Assembly: GCA_002067045.1 (NCBI GenBank)
Contig: MVPZ01000057.1
Coordinates: 1 to 11,578, forward strand
Length of the DNA stretch: 11,578 nucleotides
Direction: 5' to 3'
DNA from: Methanomassiliicoccales archaeon PtaB.Bin134
GTDB taxonomy: Archaea; Thermoplasmatota; Thermoplasmata; Methanomassiliicoccales; UBA472
This document shows, piece after piece, positions 1 to 8,307 of this stretch (its first letter is position 1; every line of letters starts with the position of its first letter). The notes under the pieces are model-generated. The model made no database searches and was not told where the DNA came from. It worked only from the letters and a program-made list of their open reading frames with translations. A program made the position numbers and the translations under genes.

Positions 1-3000
1 GGCGAGTACCATTCCAGGTGCGCGTCCCTGCCGTCCACCTCGGCGGTGAGGCCGAAGGGGGGAGAGGGCTCGGCAAGCATGCGGGCCCGCTTCAGGTCGC
101 CGCCTGTGGAATCGATGTAGCTGATATGGACGACCCCCCTGGAATCGGCATCGATGGATGAGTATCTCCCCACATCGCCCTTCATATCCACCTTCGTGGT
201 GCACCATACGCCGTTCATCAGCGTGGCGTACTTCAGGTCCTGATCGGTGTCGTCGCGGTAGCTGATGTGAACGTCCTGACGGCCATCTATGGCGATGGAG
301 GTGTACATGCCGACCACGTTGGCCGAATCGTCCACTGTGATCGTCGCCCATGCGCCTCCGGCGTTGGTGGCGTACTTCAGGTTGGTGTTCGTGGCGTCGT
401 AGTAGCTGATGTGCGCCTTGCCGGTCTTCTCGTTCACGGCGATCGAGGCGTAAAGCCCCACGTTCCCCGTGCTGTCCAAGGTGGTCGCCGTCCAACCCGC
501 CTTGCCGATGGTGGCGTACTTCAGATCGAAGTTGCTGTTATCGTAATAGGCGATGTGCGGCCTGCCGTCACTGTCCAAGGCCAGGGAGGAATAGCTTCCA
601 ACGTTCCCTGTGGAGTCCACTGTGGTCTTGGCCCAGGAGCCTCCGGCGTTGGTGGCGTACATCAGGTCGTCGTTGGTGTTGTCGTAGTAGGAGATATGCA
701 ATTTGCCGAGCCTGTCCATGGCGAGGGAGGAGTGCATGCCCACATCGTTGTCCCTGTCGACCAGATAGCTCACCCACGATCCGCCGGCGTTGGTGGCGTA
801 CCGCAGGTTGGTGTTGGTGGCATCGTAGTAGCTGATGTAGGCCTTGCCGCTGGAATCCACCTTCAGGCTGCTGTACCTGCCCACCGTCCCGGTGGAATTG
901 ACGGTCTCCACCTGCCAGTTGCCTCCGGTGTTCTTGGCGTACATCAGGTCCTCGGTGCTGCCATCGTAGAAGCTTATGTGCGTGAATCCGTTCAGATCGA
1001 CGTCGATGGAGGTCTCATGGGCGATCAGGTTCTGCGTCGCCGCCCTGGTCATCTCCCAGGAGGCGTCGGTGGCGTACATCAGGATCGCTTGGGCGCTGTC
1101 ATCGAGGTCAAAGGCGATGTGGGCGTTGCCCCCGGTATCGTACCTCAGGAAACTGTCGCCGCCCATGGTGGCATGCACGTGCATCATCCTCCACGAGCCT
1201 CCCGAGAGCTCGGCGAACTTGATCGCATCGCCCAGAGAGTCGTAGTAGCTGATCCCCACCTTGCCCTCCGGGTCGATGGCCAGTGATGTCCTCTTAGTCG
1301 TGCTTCCGATGACGTCTACGGTCTGGTTCACCCATGTGCCGCCGGCATTGGTGGCGTATTTCAGGCTACCGTTGGTCTGGTCGTAATAGCTGATGTGCAC
1401 CTCGTCCCCCCGAAGGGCCAGGCTGCTGTAGTCACCCACCTTCCCCCCGCAGTCCACCACCTCCGTGGTCCAGCTGCCCCCGGCGTTGGTGGAGTACATG
1501 AGGAAGTGGGGATACGGAGGGGTGGAGGAGCCGTTCTTGAACGATATGTGGGCCTTGTTCATGGAATCCAGGGCAAGAGATGGGTGGTATCCTGTGTGGC
1601 CTGTGCTGTATACCGTCTCGTTGACCCACGAGCCGCCGGCGTTGGTGGCGTAACGAAGGTCGATGCGGGACGTGTTGGCGTCGAAGAAGGCGATGTGCGC
1701 CTTTCCCGCGGTGTCTATGGCGATGGATGAGACCTGGTTATATCCAGATCCGACATCGGCGATCTTTTCTTTGACCCAGGAGCCTCCGGCGTTGGTGGCG
1801 TACTTGAGGTCCTGGTTGGTGCTGTCCAGGTAGCTGATGTGCACCTTGTTGTTGGCATCCAGGGCGATGGAGGTCGCCGCTCCCACGTCGCCTTCATCGT
1901 CCACCGTCTGGGTATGCCAATAGCCTCCGGTGTTGGTGGCGTACTTCAGGGTGTCGTTCCAGCTGTCGTAGTAGCTGATGTGGGCCCGGTTCTCCGGATC
2001 GAGGACCATGGAGCAGGCATCTCCCACCAGCCATCCATCGTCCACGACCTCGCTGGTCCACACGTCGTTGGTGGCCAGCTTGAGGACGTGATCGGTGGCC
2101 TCGATATAGCTCACGTATGCCTGGTGATCGGATAGCGAGAGCACGGAGCTGAAGAAGCCCGCGCTTCCGAAGGTGTCCACGGTTATCGATTCCCAGACGC
2201 CATTGAGCTTGCTGGCGAACTTCAGGTCCATACCGTTCGCATCCAGATAGCTGACTGAGGGCGTCCCGGAGGAGCTCACGCATATCGCCCCGTACGAACC
2301 GATGCCGGTCCCGGCGTCCACATCCTCGAAGTGCCACTGATCGTCGGTGTAATTGGCATACCGCAGTTTGCTGTCGGTGACGTCCGAATATACCACGTGG
2401 AAATTGCTGTCGGAATCAGAGACCATGGCCGGATACTTGCCCACGTCCCCCTCGCTCTCCAGGGCGTAAGGGAACCAGGCGGAGCCGGTATAGGTGGCGA
2501 TCATGAGATCGCTGTTGGGATGGGTGGCGTAGTAAACGATGCTGGGGTATCCTCCCGCGTCCAGGGCCAGGGAGCATCCGTTCTGGGCGACGTTCTCCAC
2601 GGCCAGAGAGATGTTCCAGGTTCCGCCGACCTTCTTGGCGTACCACAGGTCCTGACCCTGGAAATCCTGGTAGGCGATATGAGGCACCTGTTGGATGTCC
2701 AGGACCATGGAGTTGACGATACCGGCGGTCCCGACGTCATCGACCTTTTCGATGGCCCAGGAACCTCCGGCGTTGGTGGCGTACATGAGCGACCCATCGG
2801 TCTCGTTGAAATAACTGATGTGAAGATGGTCCAGATCGTCGATCTCCAGGTCCACGCACTGGCCCACCGCGCTCACCGGGTCGACCGTCGTGTAGGCCCA
2901 GGTGCCGCCGGCGTTGGTGGCGTACATGAGGTCCTGGTCCCCTTCAACGATGGCGTTGACATAGGCGATGTACATGTTCCCGCAGCTATCCATCCTCAGG

Positions 3001-3203
3001 GATGTGTAGCTGTTGATGTGGTGCTCCCCGTCCACGATCTCGATGGCCCAGTTGGAATCCGCCCTTATCGGGCTGACGCGCGCTGCCTCCACCTCCTCGG
3101 GCGCGGTCGATATCATAACAACGGTCGACAACAATAGCACGAGAACGAGTAAGGAAGCGCCCACCTTGCGCCGGACGAACGTCCTATCCCCCACAGCGGA
3201 CAT
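1..3203 (-). CDS. Giant secreted repeat protein, paralogue A (3' end outside window)
   Basis: This frame stays open from ATG at 3203 to the left edge, giving 1067 complete codons with no stop; the C-terminus is missing. Residues 1-34 form a signal peptide: basic n-region with Arg11-Arg12-Lys13, hydrophobic core about 14-34, then the segment APEEVEAAR. Residues 48 to about 1043 hold 21 repeats of about 47 residues, with consensus features YATNAGGSW, a short strand, VD..G.VG..SSLA.D..GK.HISYYD, and DLK. From about residue 1044 the fibronectin type III fold begins (AEPSPPFGLTAEV, then LEW), where paralogue B has its first such domain, so a stalk and membrane anchor are expected beyond the edge. 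The start matches paralogue B exactly in position and context and lies 24 nt from the edge of a TATA box. The protein is probably extracellular. The repeats resemble beta-propeller blades in length and pattern, but I cannot assign a named family, ligand or enzymatic activity. Confidence 0.88.
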   Translation of the reverse strand, partial: MSAVGDRTFVRRKVGASLLVLVLLLSTVVMISTAPEEVEAARVSPIRADSNWAIEIVDGEHHINSYTSLRMDSCGNMYIAYVNAIVEGDQDLMYATNAGGTWAYTTVDPVSAVGQCVDLEIDDLDHLHISYFNETDGSLMYATNAGGSWAIEKVDDVGTAGIVNSMVLDIQQVPHIAYQDFQGQDLWYAKKVGGTWNISLAVENVAQNGCSLALDAGGYPSIVYYATHPNSDLMIATYTGSAWFPYALESEGDVGKYPAMVSDSDSNFHVVYSDVTDSKLRYANYTDDQWHFEDVDAGTGIGSYGAICVSSSGTPSVSYLDANGMDLKFASKLNGVWESITVDTFGSAGFFSSVLSLSDHQAYVSYIEATDHVLKLATNDVWTSEVVDDGWLVGDACSMVLDPENRAHISYYDSWNDTLKYATNTGGYWHTQTVDDEGDVGAATSIALDANNKVHISYLDSTNQDLKYATNAGGSWVKEKIADVGSGYNQVSSIAIDTAGKAHIAFFDANTSRIDLRYATNAGGSWVNETVYSTGHTGYHPSLALDSMNKAHISFKNGSSTPPYPHFLMYSTNAGGSWTTEVVDCGGKVGDYSSLALRGDEVHISYYDQTNGSLKYATNAGGTWVNQTVDVIGSTTKRTSLAIDPEGKVGISYYDSLGDAIKFAELSGGSWRMMHVHATMGGDSFLRYDTGGNAHIAFDLDDSAQAILMYATDASWEMTRAATQNLIAHETSIDVDLNGFTHISFYDGSTEDLMYAKNTGGNWQVETVNSTGTVGRYSSLKVDSSGKAYISYYDATNTNLRYATNAGGSWVSYLVDRDNDVGMHSSLAMDRLGKLHISYYDNTNDDLMYATNAGGSWAKTTVDSTGNVGSYSSLALDSDGRPHIAYYDNSNFDLKYATIGKAGWTATTLDSTGNVGLYASIAVNEKTGKAHISYYDATNTNLKYATNAGGAWATITVDDSANVVGMYTSIAIDGRQDVHISYRDDTDQDLKYATLMNGVWCTTKVDMKGDVGRYSSIDADSRGVVHISYIDSTGGDLKRARMLAEPSPPFGLTAEVDGRDAHLEWYS
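70..3060 (-). repeat. 21 propeller-like repeats in paralogue A (3 x 7)
   Basis: By eye, 21 units of about 141 nt (47 aa) follow one another without a gap. Each has a conserved Trp after a nine-residue motif of the type YATNAGGSW, and a later HISYYD-like strand. Repeats 8 (Trp codon near 2058-2060) and 15 (Trp codon near 1056-1058) have a seven-residue spacer instead: LATNDVW and YATDASW. The three resulting blocks measure about 330, 334 and 329 residues, the usual size of a seven-bladed propeller. The plus-strand 17-mer ccggcgttggtggcgta occurs exactly seven times in this gene (358, 643, 784, 1636, 1786, 2767 and 2908), so the units are partly homogenised at DNA level. Confidence 0.85.
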
Positions 3204-3226
3204 GCGGAAAATATGTTCTGCTTGGG

Positions 3227-3234
3227 TATAAAAT
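3227..3234 (-). promoter_or_regulatory. TATA box of paralogue A (leaderless promoter)
   Basis: The minus strand reads ATTTTATA here. Its centre is about 27 nt upstream of the A of the start codon at 3203. That is the usual distance from an archaeal TATA box to the transcription start, so the mRNA should begin at or next to the ATG. No Shine-Dalgarno sequence precedes the ATG. Paralogue B has the same octamer at the same spacing. Confidence 0.75.
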
Positions 3235-3328
3235 GGCCACAGGTGGACCCTGTTCGGACGGATCGACCAGTGACAAGTGTTAGCATGGGTTCCAACGCCA
3301 TTGGTCGTACTACGCGCTCGTCGATGAA

Positions 3329-3347
3329 CGAGAAAAAGAGAATGAAG
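3329..3347 (-). terminator. T-rich 3' end of paralogue B
   Basis: On the minus strand, just after the stop codon of paralogue B, the sequence becomes pyrimidine-rich with a run of five T (CTTCATTCTCTTTTTCTCG). Archaeal transcription typically ends at such T-rich stretches. A short inverted repeat, CTCGT/ACGAG, lies immediately beyond at 3317-3332. The counterpart downstream of remnant C has similar sequence and is also T-rich. Confidence 0.5.
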
Positions 3348-3358
3348 GGGTTTGCGGG

Positions 3359-6300
3359 TCACCTCTTCTTCATGAAGAAGAAAGCCGCCACTGCGGCCAC
3401 CGCCACGATTCCGATGATGGCGATGATGATGTAGAGCATGGTGCTGTCTCCGCCTCCGTTATCCTCGTCATCACCGCCACTCCCGTCATCGGCCGTCGGG
3501 GTGGCGTCCTCCGAGACGGTCTGCGGGCCCTCGCCCATATCGCTCACCGCGCTGACCCGGTAGTAGTAGGTCTGGCCGTTCACGACCGAGCTGTCGGTGT
3601 AGCTGCTGACGTCCCCCAGGGTTATCAGCAGCGTTTCCGAGCCTTCCGAGGTCCCGCGGTACACCTTGTACCCGGTGATCTCCCAGCCGCCGTCCTCCTC
3701 CGGAGCGTCCCAGGTGAGGGTGACCGTGGCGTTGCCCGCGGTCGCCTGCAGGTTCCTCGGCGCGGACGGAAGGGAACCGGTCATGACGGAGACCTCGTTG
3801 GAGAACGGCCCCTCGCCCTGACCGTTGACCGCCGTCACCTTGTAGTAGTAGGTGGCGCCGGGCACGACATCGTCGTCCTGATAGGTCAGAACGTTCCCCA
3901 GTTCGGCGATCATGGTCAGCGCGCCTGAGGTGTTCCCGCGGTACACCCTGTAGTTGGTCACCGCGGAGCTGCCGCTGCTGCTCGGAGCCACCCAGTTCAG
4001 AACGACCGCGTCCCCGTCCGCCTCGCCCGACAGGACGGGGGAGGTGGGAAGGTCCGGATCGGAGGCGGCCTCATTGGACCGCGGCCCCTCGCCCAATGCG
4101 TTCGTGGCTGTGACCTGGTAATAGAAAGTGGTGTTCGGCAGGGACATGGTGTCGGTGTAGGTCAGCAGGTCCCCGACCTTGTACAGATACTCCAGGTCTC
4201 CGGAGATGGTCCCGGAATAGATGGTGTAGTTGAGTATGGGTGAACCGCCGTCGTCCTCCGGAGCCTCCCAGGTCAGTATGACGTCGTTGCCGTCCAGGGT
4301 GGCCGTCAGGTTCCTCGGGGCCGAGGGGAGGGCGGCCGGAGCGGCCGTGACCTCCACCGACCGCGGACCTTCACCTATGGAATTCGTCGCGCTGACGGCG
4401 TAGTGGTACGTATGGCCGTTCTCCAATCCCAGGTCCGTGTAGTTGAGCTGGACCCCCAGGGTGATCAGCGCGGTCAGGTTTCCGCTGACATCGCCACGGT
4501 AGACCGTGTAATTGGTTATCGGCGCCCCGCCATCGCCTAGGGGCGCGTACCAGGATAAAGTGGCATTACCGTCACCGGGGACGGCGGCCACGTTGGTCGG
4601 CGACCCTGGCGCGGTAATCACCAAGGTGTCCACGGTGACATCCGCCTTGAGGCTGTAGACGCTGGTCCCCAGGGAGTTCATGGCTGCGGCCTTGTAGCTG
4701 TAGTTGCCGTCGATCAGGCCGGCATCGACATAGCTCAGGACGTTGCCCACCTCGATCAGGTCCACGCTGCTGTCGTCCAGGGCGGTCCTCTGCAGAACGT
4801 ACCCGGTTATCGCGCAGCCGTTGTTCATCTGCGGGGCGGACCAGCTGAGCGTCACATCGTCCCCGGAGGCGACCGCCGACAGGCCGAAGGGCGTCGAGGG
4901 CTCGGCGCGCAGCTGGGCGTGCTTGACCGCCTCGCCGGTGTAATCGACGTAGCTGATGTGCACGGTGTTCTGGGTTCCGGTGTCCAAGGAGATGTACCTG
5001 CCCACATCCCCAGCGCAGTCGACCGTGGCCACTCCCCATCCTCCATTGATGAGGTTGTCCCCATTGTAGTTCATCGCGATCTTGAGGTCATCATCGTTGT
5101 TGTCGTAGTAGGCGATGAAAACGACCCCCGAGGCGCTCTTCGCCAGGGACGTGTAATAACCGGCGTGGATGTCGATGGTGATGGTGTTCCAGAAGGCGCC
5201 AGTGTTGATGGACAGCAGCAGGCGGTCGTTGCTGGCGTCATAGTAGCTCACGTGGGCCATGCCGTCGGCGTCCAGGATCATGGAGTTATACTCCCCAACG
5301 TTGAACGCCGGGGCGTATATCGCTGACAGGTCCCATACGCTCTCGCTCCATGCGCCGCTCTTGTACACCGCGTACCTGAGGTCCCCGCCGGTGCTGTCGT
5401 AGTAGCTGATGTGCGGGCGATAGGTGGTGCGGTCTGTCTTTTCAATGGCTATGGACGAGTGTCGGCCGACGACGTTGGTGCCGTCCTCCACGGTGCAGTA
5501 TTCCCATGAACCTCCTGTATTCCTAGCGCATTTCAGGCTTCCGGCGGAGGAAGCGTGATAGCTGATGTAGACAACACCGTTGCCATCCACCGCTATGGAC
5601 GTCCCGAAGCTGACGTCAACGCGATCCAGGGTCGTGTTCTTCCAACCCCTGTCGGCGTTAGTTGCGTATTTTAAGCGGTGGAGCGAAGAATCCACGTAGC
5701 TGATGTGCACCTTACCTTCGGAGTCGAGGGCCAGGCTGTTGTTGATGTTATCAAATATTGTCCCCACGCGATCCACGAGAGTCAGGGTCCATGCCCCGCC
5801 GGTGTTGGTCGCGTACATCAGGCTGGTGTTCTTGGTGTCGTAGTAGCATACATGCGCCCATCCCTTCGCATCCACCTTCATCGAGGTATAGCCGGGAGCG
5901 AAGTTCCCCAGGCCCTGGCTTTCAAAGATGGTGGTGAGCTTCCAGGCGCTGTTCGTGGCGTACTTCAGGCCATCCCTTCCGCCGGTGGCCTCGTAGTATG
6001 ATATATGCGCCATGCCCCCGCTGTCCAGGGCCATCGAGGGGGCCTCCACCGTGGTCCCTGCGGAGGCCACATTGATGAATGACCATATGCCATCGGCGTT
6101 GTTGGCGTACCTGATCCACCTCTCCGTGGTGCTCAGGAAGCAGATGGACACCGCACCCTTGGAGTCCACCGCCAGGGAGGCGAACTCCCCGGCATTTGGA
6201 GCGAGCGTGCGATTGGTCCAGCTCCCTCCGGCGTTGGTGGCGTACACCAGGGAGAAGTTCCCCATCTCCCGGAAGGCCACATGGGCCTTGCCGTCGGTAT

Positions 6301-8152
6301 CGACGGCCAGGGTCGTCCCCTGCCCGAAGAGCCTTCCGCTGGCCGCGATCTCAAAGGCCCAGGTGCCGCCCACATTGTTGGCGTAGACGATATCGCCGCG
6401 TTGGTCGGCGCCATACCTGTGGGCGCGCCGGTACGTGAGGTGCATATCGCCGTTCGCATCGATGAACAGGCTGTTCTCGGTTCCCACGTGGTAATAGTCA
6501 ATGGTGCATTCCTCGAAGAGGCTCACCTGCCATGACCCGCCAGCATTGGTGGCGTACCAGAGGTCCTGGGCATCATCGGTGCCGTTGAAGAAGAAAATGT
6601 GAACGTTCCCGGCGGGATCGACCTTGAGGGACGATGTCTGCGAGTAGCCTACGGCTATCTGCGCCAGGACCTCCGTGGTCCAGCTCCCTCCGGCGTTCGT
6701 GGCGTACTTCAGGTACCCCACCTTGTTGGTCACGTTGGCCCTTTCCAGGTAGCTTATGTGAACGTTGCGCTCATCGTCAATGTCCATGGAAAGGCGGGCG
6801 GCGACGTCCCCCGTGCTTTCCACGAGCTCGGTGGCCCACGAACCGCCTGCGTTGGTGGCGAACCAGAGGTCCCTGTTCATGTAATCGCAGTAGGCGATGA
6901 GGACGTTGCCGTTCTTATCCAGGGCCAGGGCGCTTCTCTCGCCCACAAGGGGCCCGGGGTGGACCACATCGGTGATCCACACATCCTCGGACGCGAGGCA
7001 CAGATCGTAGTTCTTGTCATCATAGTATGAGATGCGCACCCGGTCGTCGGGGGCCATGGCGAGCGAGCAGTATTCTCCGGTGGTTGGCAGACCGTCCACC
7101 ACCGAGACGTTCCATCCGGTGCCGATCATCTCAGCGAACTTCAGCACGCCGTGGCTGCTGTCGTAATACGCTATGTGCGGGACCCCCTTGGAGTCCACGC
7201 CGATGCTGGAGTACTCTCCGACATCCTCGTCCCCGTCGACTATCTGCGAGGCCTCCCAGGCCACGCCGTCGAAGTGCTTGTAGATGAGGTCGTAAGAACC
7301 ATAGTCGTAATGGCTGACGTGCACCTCGTCCCCGAACGTGGCGATGGAGGCGTAGTAGCCGAGCTCATCGTCGCCGGCCGTGAAGTCCAGGGACGCGGGG
7401 CTCCAGTCCATGCTGGGGGTCTTCTGCGCCAGCCTGAGGAAGCGGTCCGTACCGCTCTCCACCTGGTAGACGATGTAGATGTGACCGTTCTGACTCACTG
7501 CCAGCGAGCAGTGCATGCCCACCCCGCCCCCGTTGTCGTCCACCAGCACCGGTGTGCTCCAGACCCCTCCCGAGTTGTTGGCATACATCAGGACGTTGTT
7601 GTTCCAGCTGGTATCGCTGACGGTGTACGCTATGTGGATGACCCCGCTCCCGTCAATGACTATGTCATTGTACAGCCCGCTGACCTTGGGACCGATGACC
7701 GTGCTCTCCCAGGTGCCGCCGGCGTTGGTGGCGTAGGTCAGGTTCTCGAAATCATCGTAGTATCGCATGTACAGCACGTGAGCATGACCGTCGGCGTCGA
7801 CGGCCAGGCTTATCTCCTGCTCGACATCCACCATATCGTTCAGGCTCTCGATCTCCCAGGTCCCGCTGGAGTCCGTGGCGTAGTAAACGGTGTAATCGTC
7901 GTACTGCGCGTAGGCGATGTGATTGTGCCCGAGATCGTCTATGGCCAGAGAGGTGCTGTAACCGGTGTCCTCGTCCCCGTCCACCATCTGCAGGGCCCAG
8001 CCGTTGGTGGTCCTGATGGGGCTCGCGCGGGCCGCCTCCACCTCCTCAGGCGCTGTGGAAACGATAACGACGGTCGACAGCATTAGCAGCATAACAAGCA
8101 ATGTGGCGCCTAACTTGCGCCGGGACAAGGTCCAATCCCCCACGACGGACAT
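3359..8152 (-). CDS. Giant membrane-anchored repeat and fibronectin III protein, paralogue B
   Basis: Complete gene of 1597 aa. Order of parts: signal peptide (1-34; Arg11-Arg12-Lys13, hydrophobic core 14-34); conserved segment 35-47 shared with paralogue A; 21 propeller-like repeats (about 48-1083); five fibronectin type III domains of about 94 residues (about 1085-1553) with PSAPRNL, LTW.AP, YRG and TYYYKVTAVN..GEGP signatures; an acidic Gly/Asp linker (about 1554-1571); and a C-terminal transmembrane helix ending in KKR. This is the topology of an extracellular protein held by a C-terminal anchor on a stalk. I chose ATG 8152. The longer frame from 8203 would start upstream of the TATA box at 8176-8183, and paralogue A begins with the same MS.VGD...RRK sequence. 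Function unknown; surface adhesion or ligand binding is inferred from architecture only. No catalytic motif was recognised. Confidence 0.9.
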   Translation of the reverse strand: MSVVGDWTLSRRKLGATLLVMLLMLSTVVIVSTAPEEVEAARASPIRTTNGWALQMVDGDEDTGYSTSLAIDDLGHNHIAYAQYDDYTVYYATDSSGTWEIESLNDMVDVEQEISLAVDADGHAHVLYMRYYDDFENLTYATNAGGTWESTVIGPKVSGLYNDIVIDGSGVIHIAYTVSDTSWNNNVLMYANNSGGVWSTPVLVDDNGGGVGMHCSLAVSQNGHIYIVYQVESGTDRFLRLAQKTPSMDWSPASLDFTAGDDELGYYASIATFGDEVHVSHYDYGSYDLIYKHFDGVAWEASQIVDGDEDVGEYSSIGVDSKGVPHIAYYDSSHGVLKFAEMIGTGWNVSVVDGLPTTGEYCSLAMAPDDRVRISYYDDKNYDLCLASEDVWITDVVHPGPLVGERSALALDKNGNVLIAYCDYMNRDLWFATNAGGSWATELVESTGDVAARLSMDIDDERNVHISYLERANVTNKVGYLKYATNAGGSWTTEVLAQIAVGYSQTSSLKVDPAGNVHIFFFNGTDDAQDLWYATNAGGSWQVSLFEECTIDYYHVGTENSLFIDANGDMHLTYRRAHRYGADQRGDIVYANNVGGTWAFEIAASGRLFGQGTTLAVDTDGKAHVAFREMGNFSLVYATNAGGSWTNRTLAPNAGEFASLAVDSKGAVSICFLSTTERWIRYANNADGIWSFINVASAGTTVEAPSMALDSGGMAHISYYEATGGRDGLKYATNSAWKLTTIFESQGLGNFAPGYTSMKVDAKGWAHVCYYDTKNTSLMYATNTGGAWTLTLVDRVGTIFDNINNSLALDSEGKVHISYVDSSLHRLKYATNADRGWKNTTLDRVDVSFGTSIAVDGNGVVYISYHASSAGSLKCARNTGGSWEYCTVEDGTNVVGRHSSIAIEKTDRTTYRPHISYYDSTGGDLRYAVYKSGAWSESVWDLSAIYAPAFNVGEYNSMILDADGMAHVSYYDASNDRLLLSINTGAFWNTITIDIHAGYYTSLAKSASGVVFIAYYDNNDDDLKIAMNYNGDNLINGGWGVATVDCAGDVGRYISLDTGTQNTVHISYVDYTGEAVKHAQLRAEPSTPFGLSAVASGDDVTLSWSAPQMNNGCAITGYVLQRTALDDSSVDLIEVGNVLSYVDAGLIDGNYSYKAAAMNSLGTSVYSLKADVTVDTLVITAPGSPTNVAAVPGDGNATLSWYAPLGDGGAPITNYTVYRGDVSGNLTALITLGVQLNYTDLGLENGHTYHYAVSATNSIGEGPRSVEVTAAPAALPSAPRNLTATLDGNDVILTWEAPEDDGGSPILNYTIYSGTISGDLEYLYKVGDLLTYTDTMSLPNTTFYYQVTATNALGEGPRSNEAASDPDLPTSPVLSGEADGDAVVLNWVAPSSSGSSAVTNYRVYRGNTSGALTMIAELGNVLTYQDDDVVPGATYYYKVTAVNGQGEGPFSNEVSVMTGSLPSAPRNLQATAGNATVTLTWDAPEEDGGWEITGYKVYRGTSEGSETLLITLGDVSSYTDSSVVNGQTYYYRVSAVSDMGEGPQTVSEDATPTADDGSGGDDEDNGGGDSTMLYIIIAIIGIVAVAAVAAFFFMKKR
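3496..4905 (-). repeat. Five tandem fibronectin type III domains in paralogue B
   Basis: Five units of about 94 codons follow the propeller-like region. Each opens with a Pro-rich strand (for example PSAPRNL), has a Trp strand (LSW.AP, LTW.AP or LNWVAP), a Y.VYRG strand, and a closing TYYY.V.A.N..GEGP strand. These are hallmarks of the fibronectin type III fold. The first domain is the most divergent (SYKAAAMNSLGTSVYS). They probably form a rigid stalk that lifts the repeats away from the membrane. The window edge cuts the matching array of paralogue A, and remnant C preserves part of its last domain. Confidence 0.88.
4905..8010 (-). repeat. 21 propeller-like repeats in paralogue B (3 x 7)
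   Basis: Twenty-one units averaging 49 aa were counted by their conserved Trp and HISYYD-like strands. Repeats 8 (6977-6997, LASEDVW) and 15 (5942-5962, YATNSAW) have a seven-residue spacer before the Trp. Most others have nine; repeat 21 has a longer loop. Blocks between these marks are about 340, 345 and 348 residues. The units are more divergent than in paralogue A: only two exact copies of the shared plus-strand 17-mer ccggcgttggtggcgta were found (6228 and 7719). Several units have lost YYD for variants such as FFFN, YRRA or CFLS. Confidence 0.85.
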
Positions 8153-8175
8153 GCGGAAAATATGTCGAAAAGGGG

Positions 8176-8183
8176 TATAAAAT
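8176..8183 (-). promoter_or_regulatory. TATA box of paralogue B (leaderless promoter)
   Basis: The minus strand reads ATTTTATA, 24 nt upstream of the start codon at 8152 measured from the near edge and about 27 nt from the centre. The 13 nt directly upstream of the ATG are identical to those of paralogue A and contain no ribosome binding site. A transcript starting at or next to the ATG is expected. This also rules out the in-frame ATG at 8203 as the translation start. Confidence 0.78.
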
Positions 8184-8275
8184 AGAGCAGGGTGTTTTTT
8201 CAAAGTGGCCAGTAACTTTCTCCATTGTTTACAAGCATTTATCGCTCATGGTCGATTAATACAATCGTCAATGAC

Positions 8276-8296
8276 CGAAAAGAATGAAAAATGAAG
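8276..8296 (-). terminator. T-rich 3' end of remnant C
   Basis: On the minus strand, the sequence downstream of the remnant stop codon is T-rich (CTTCATTTTTCATTCTTTTC). It lies in the same place, with related sequence, as the T-rich stretch downstream of paralogue B. It was probably the terminator of the once complete third copy. Confidence 0.45.
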
Positions 8297-8307
8297 AGGT
8301 TTGCCGG

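Noticed and set aside
267..1286. Long plus-strand open frame (339 codons) rich in Gly, Val and His
   Set aside because: It lies antisense to the paralogue A repeats. Its repetitive GVGGV pattern is the mirror of the YATNAGGSW and HISYYD codons, and high GC keeps the opposite frame open. The same applies to the frames at 2331-3137 and 7151-8086.
358..2924. Regularly spaced short DNA repeats as a CRISPR array or binding-site cluster
   Set aside because: The repeats sit in one reading frame, are spaced by about one 47-codon protein unit or multiples of it, and encode a conserved motif. There are no uniform short spacers.
8150..8203. Start of paralogue B at 8203
   Set aside because: The 17-codon extension crosses the TATA box, has no counterpart in paralogue A, and would place a non-signal sequence before the signal peptide.
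8253..8267. Small hairpin CGATT-N5-AATCG in the spacer upstream of paralogue B
   Set aside because: It has only five base pairs, in an AT-rich spacer, with no counterpart at the same place in the other spacer; easily chance.
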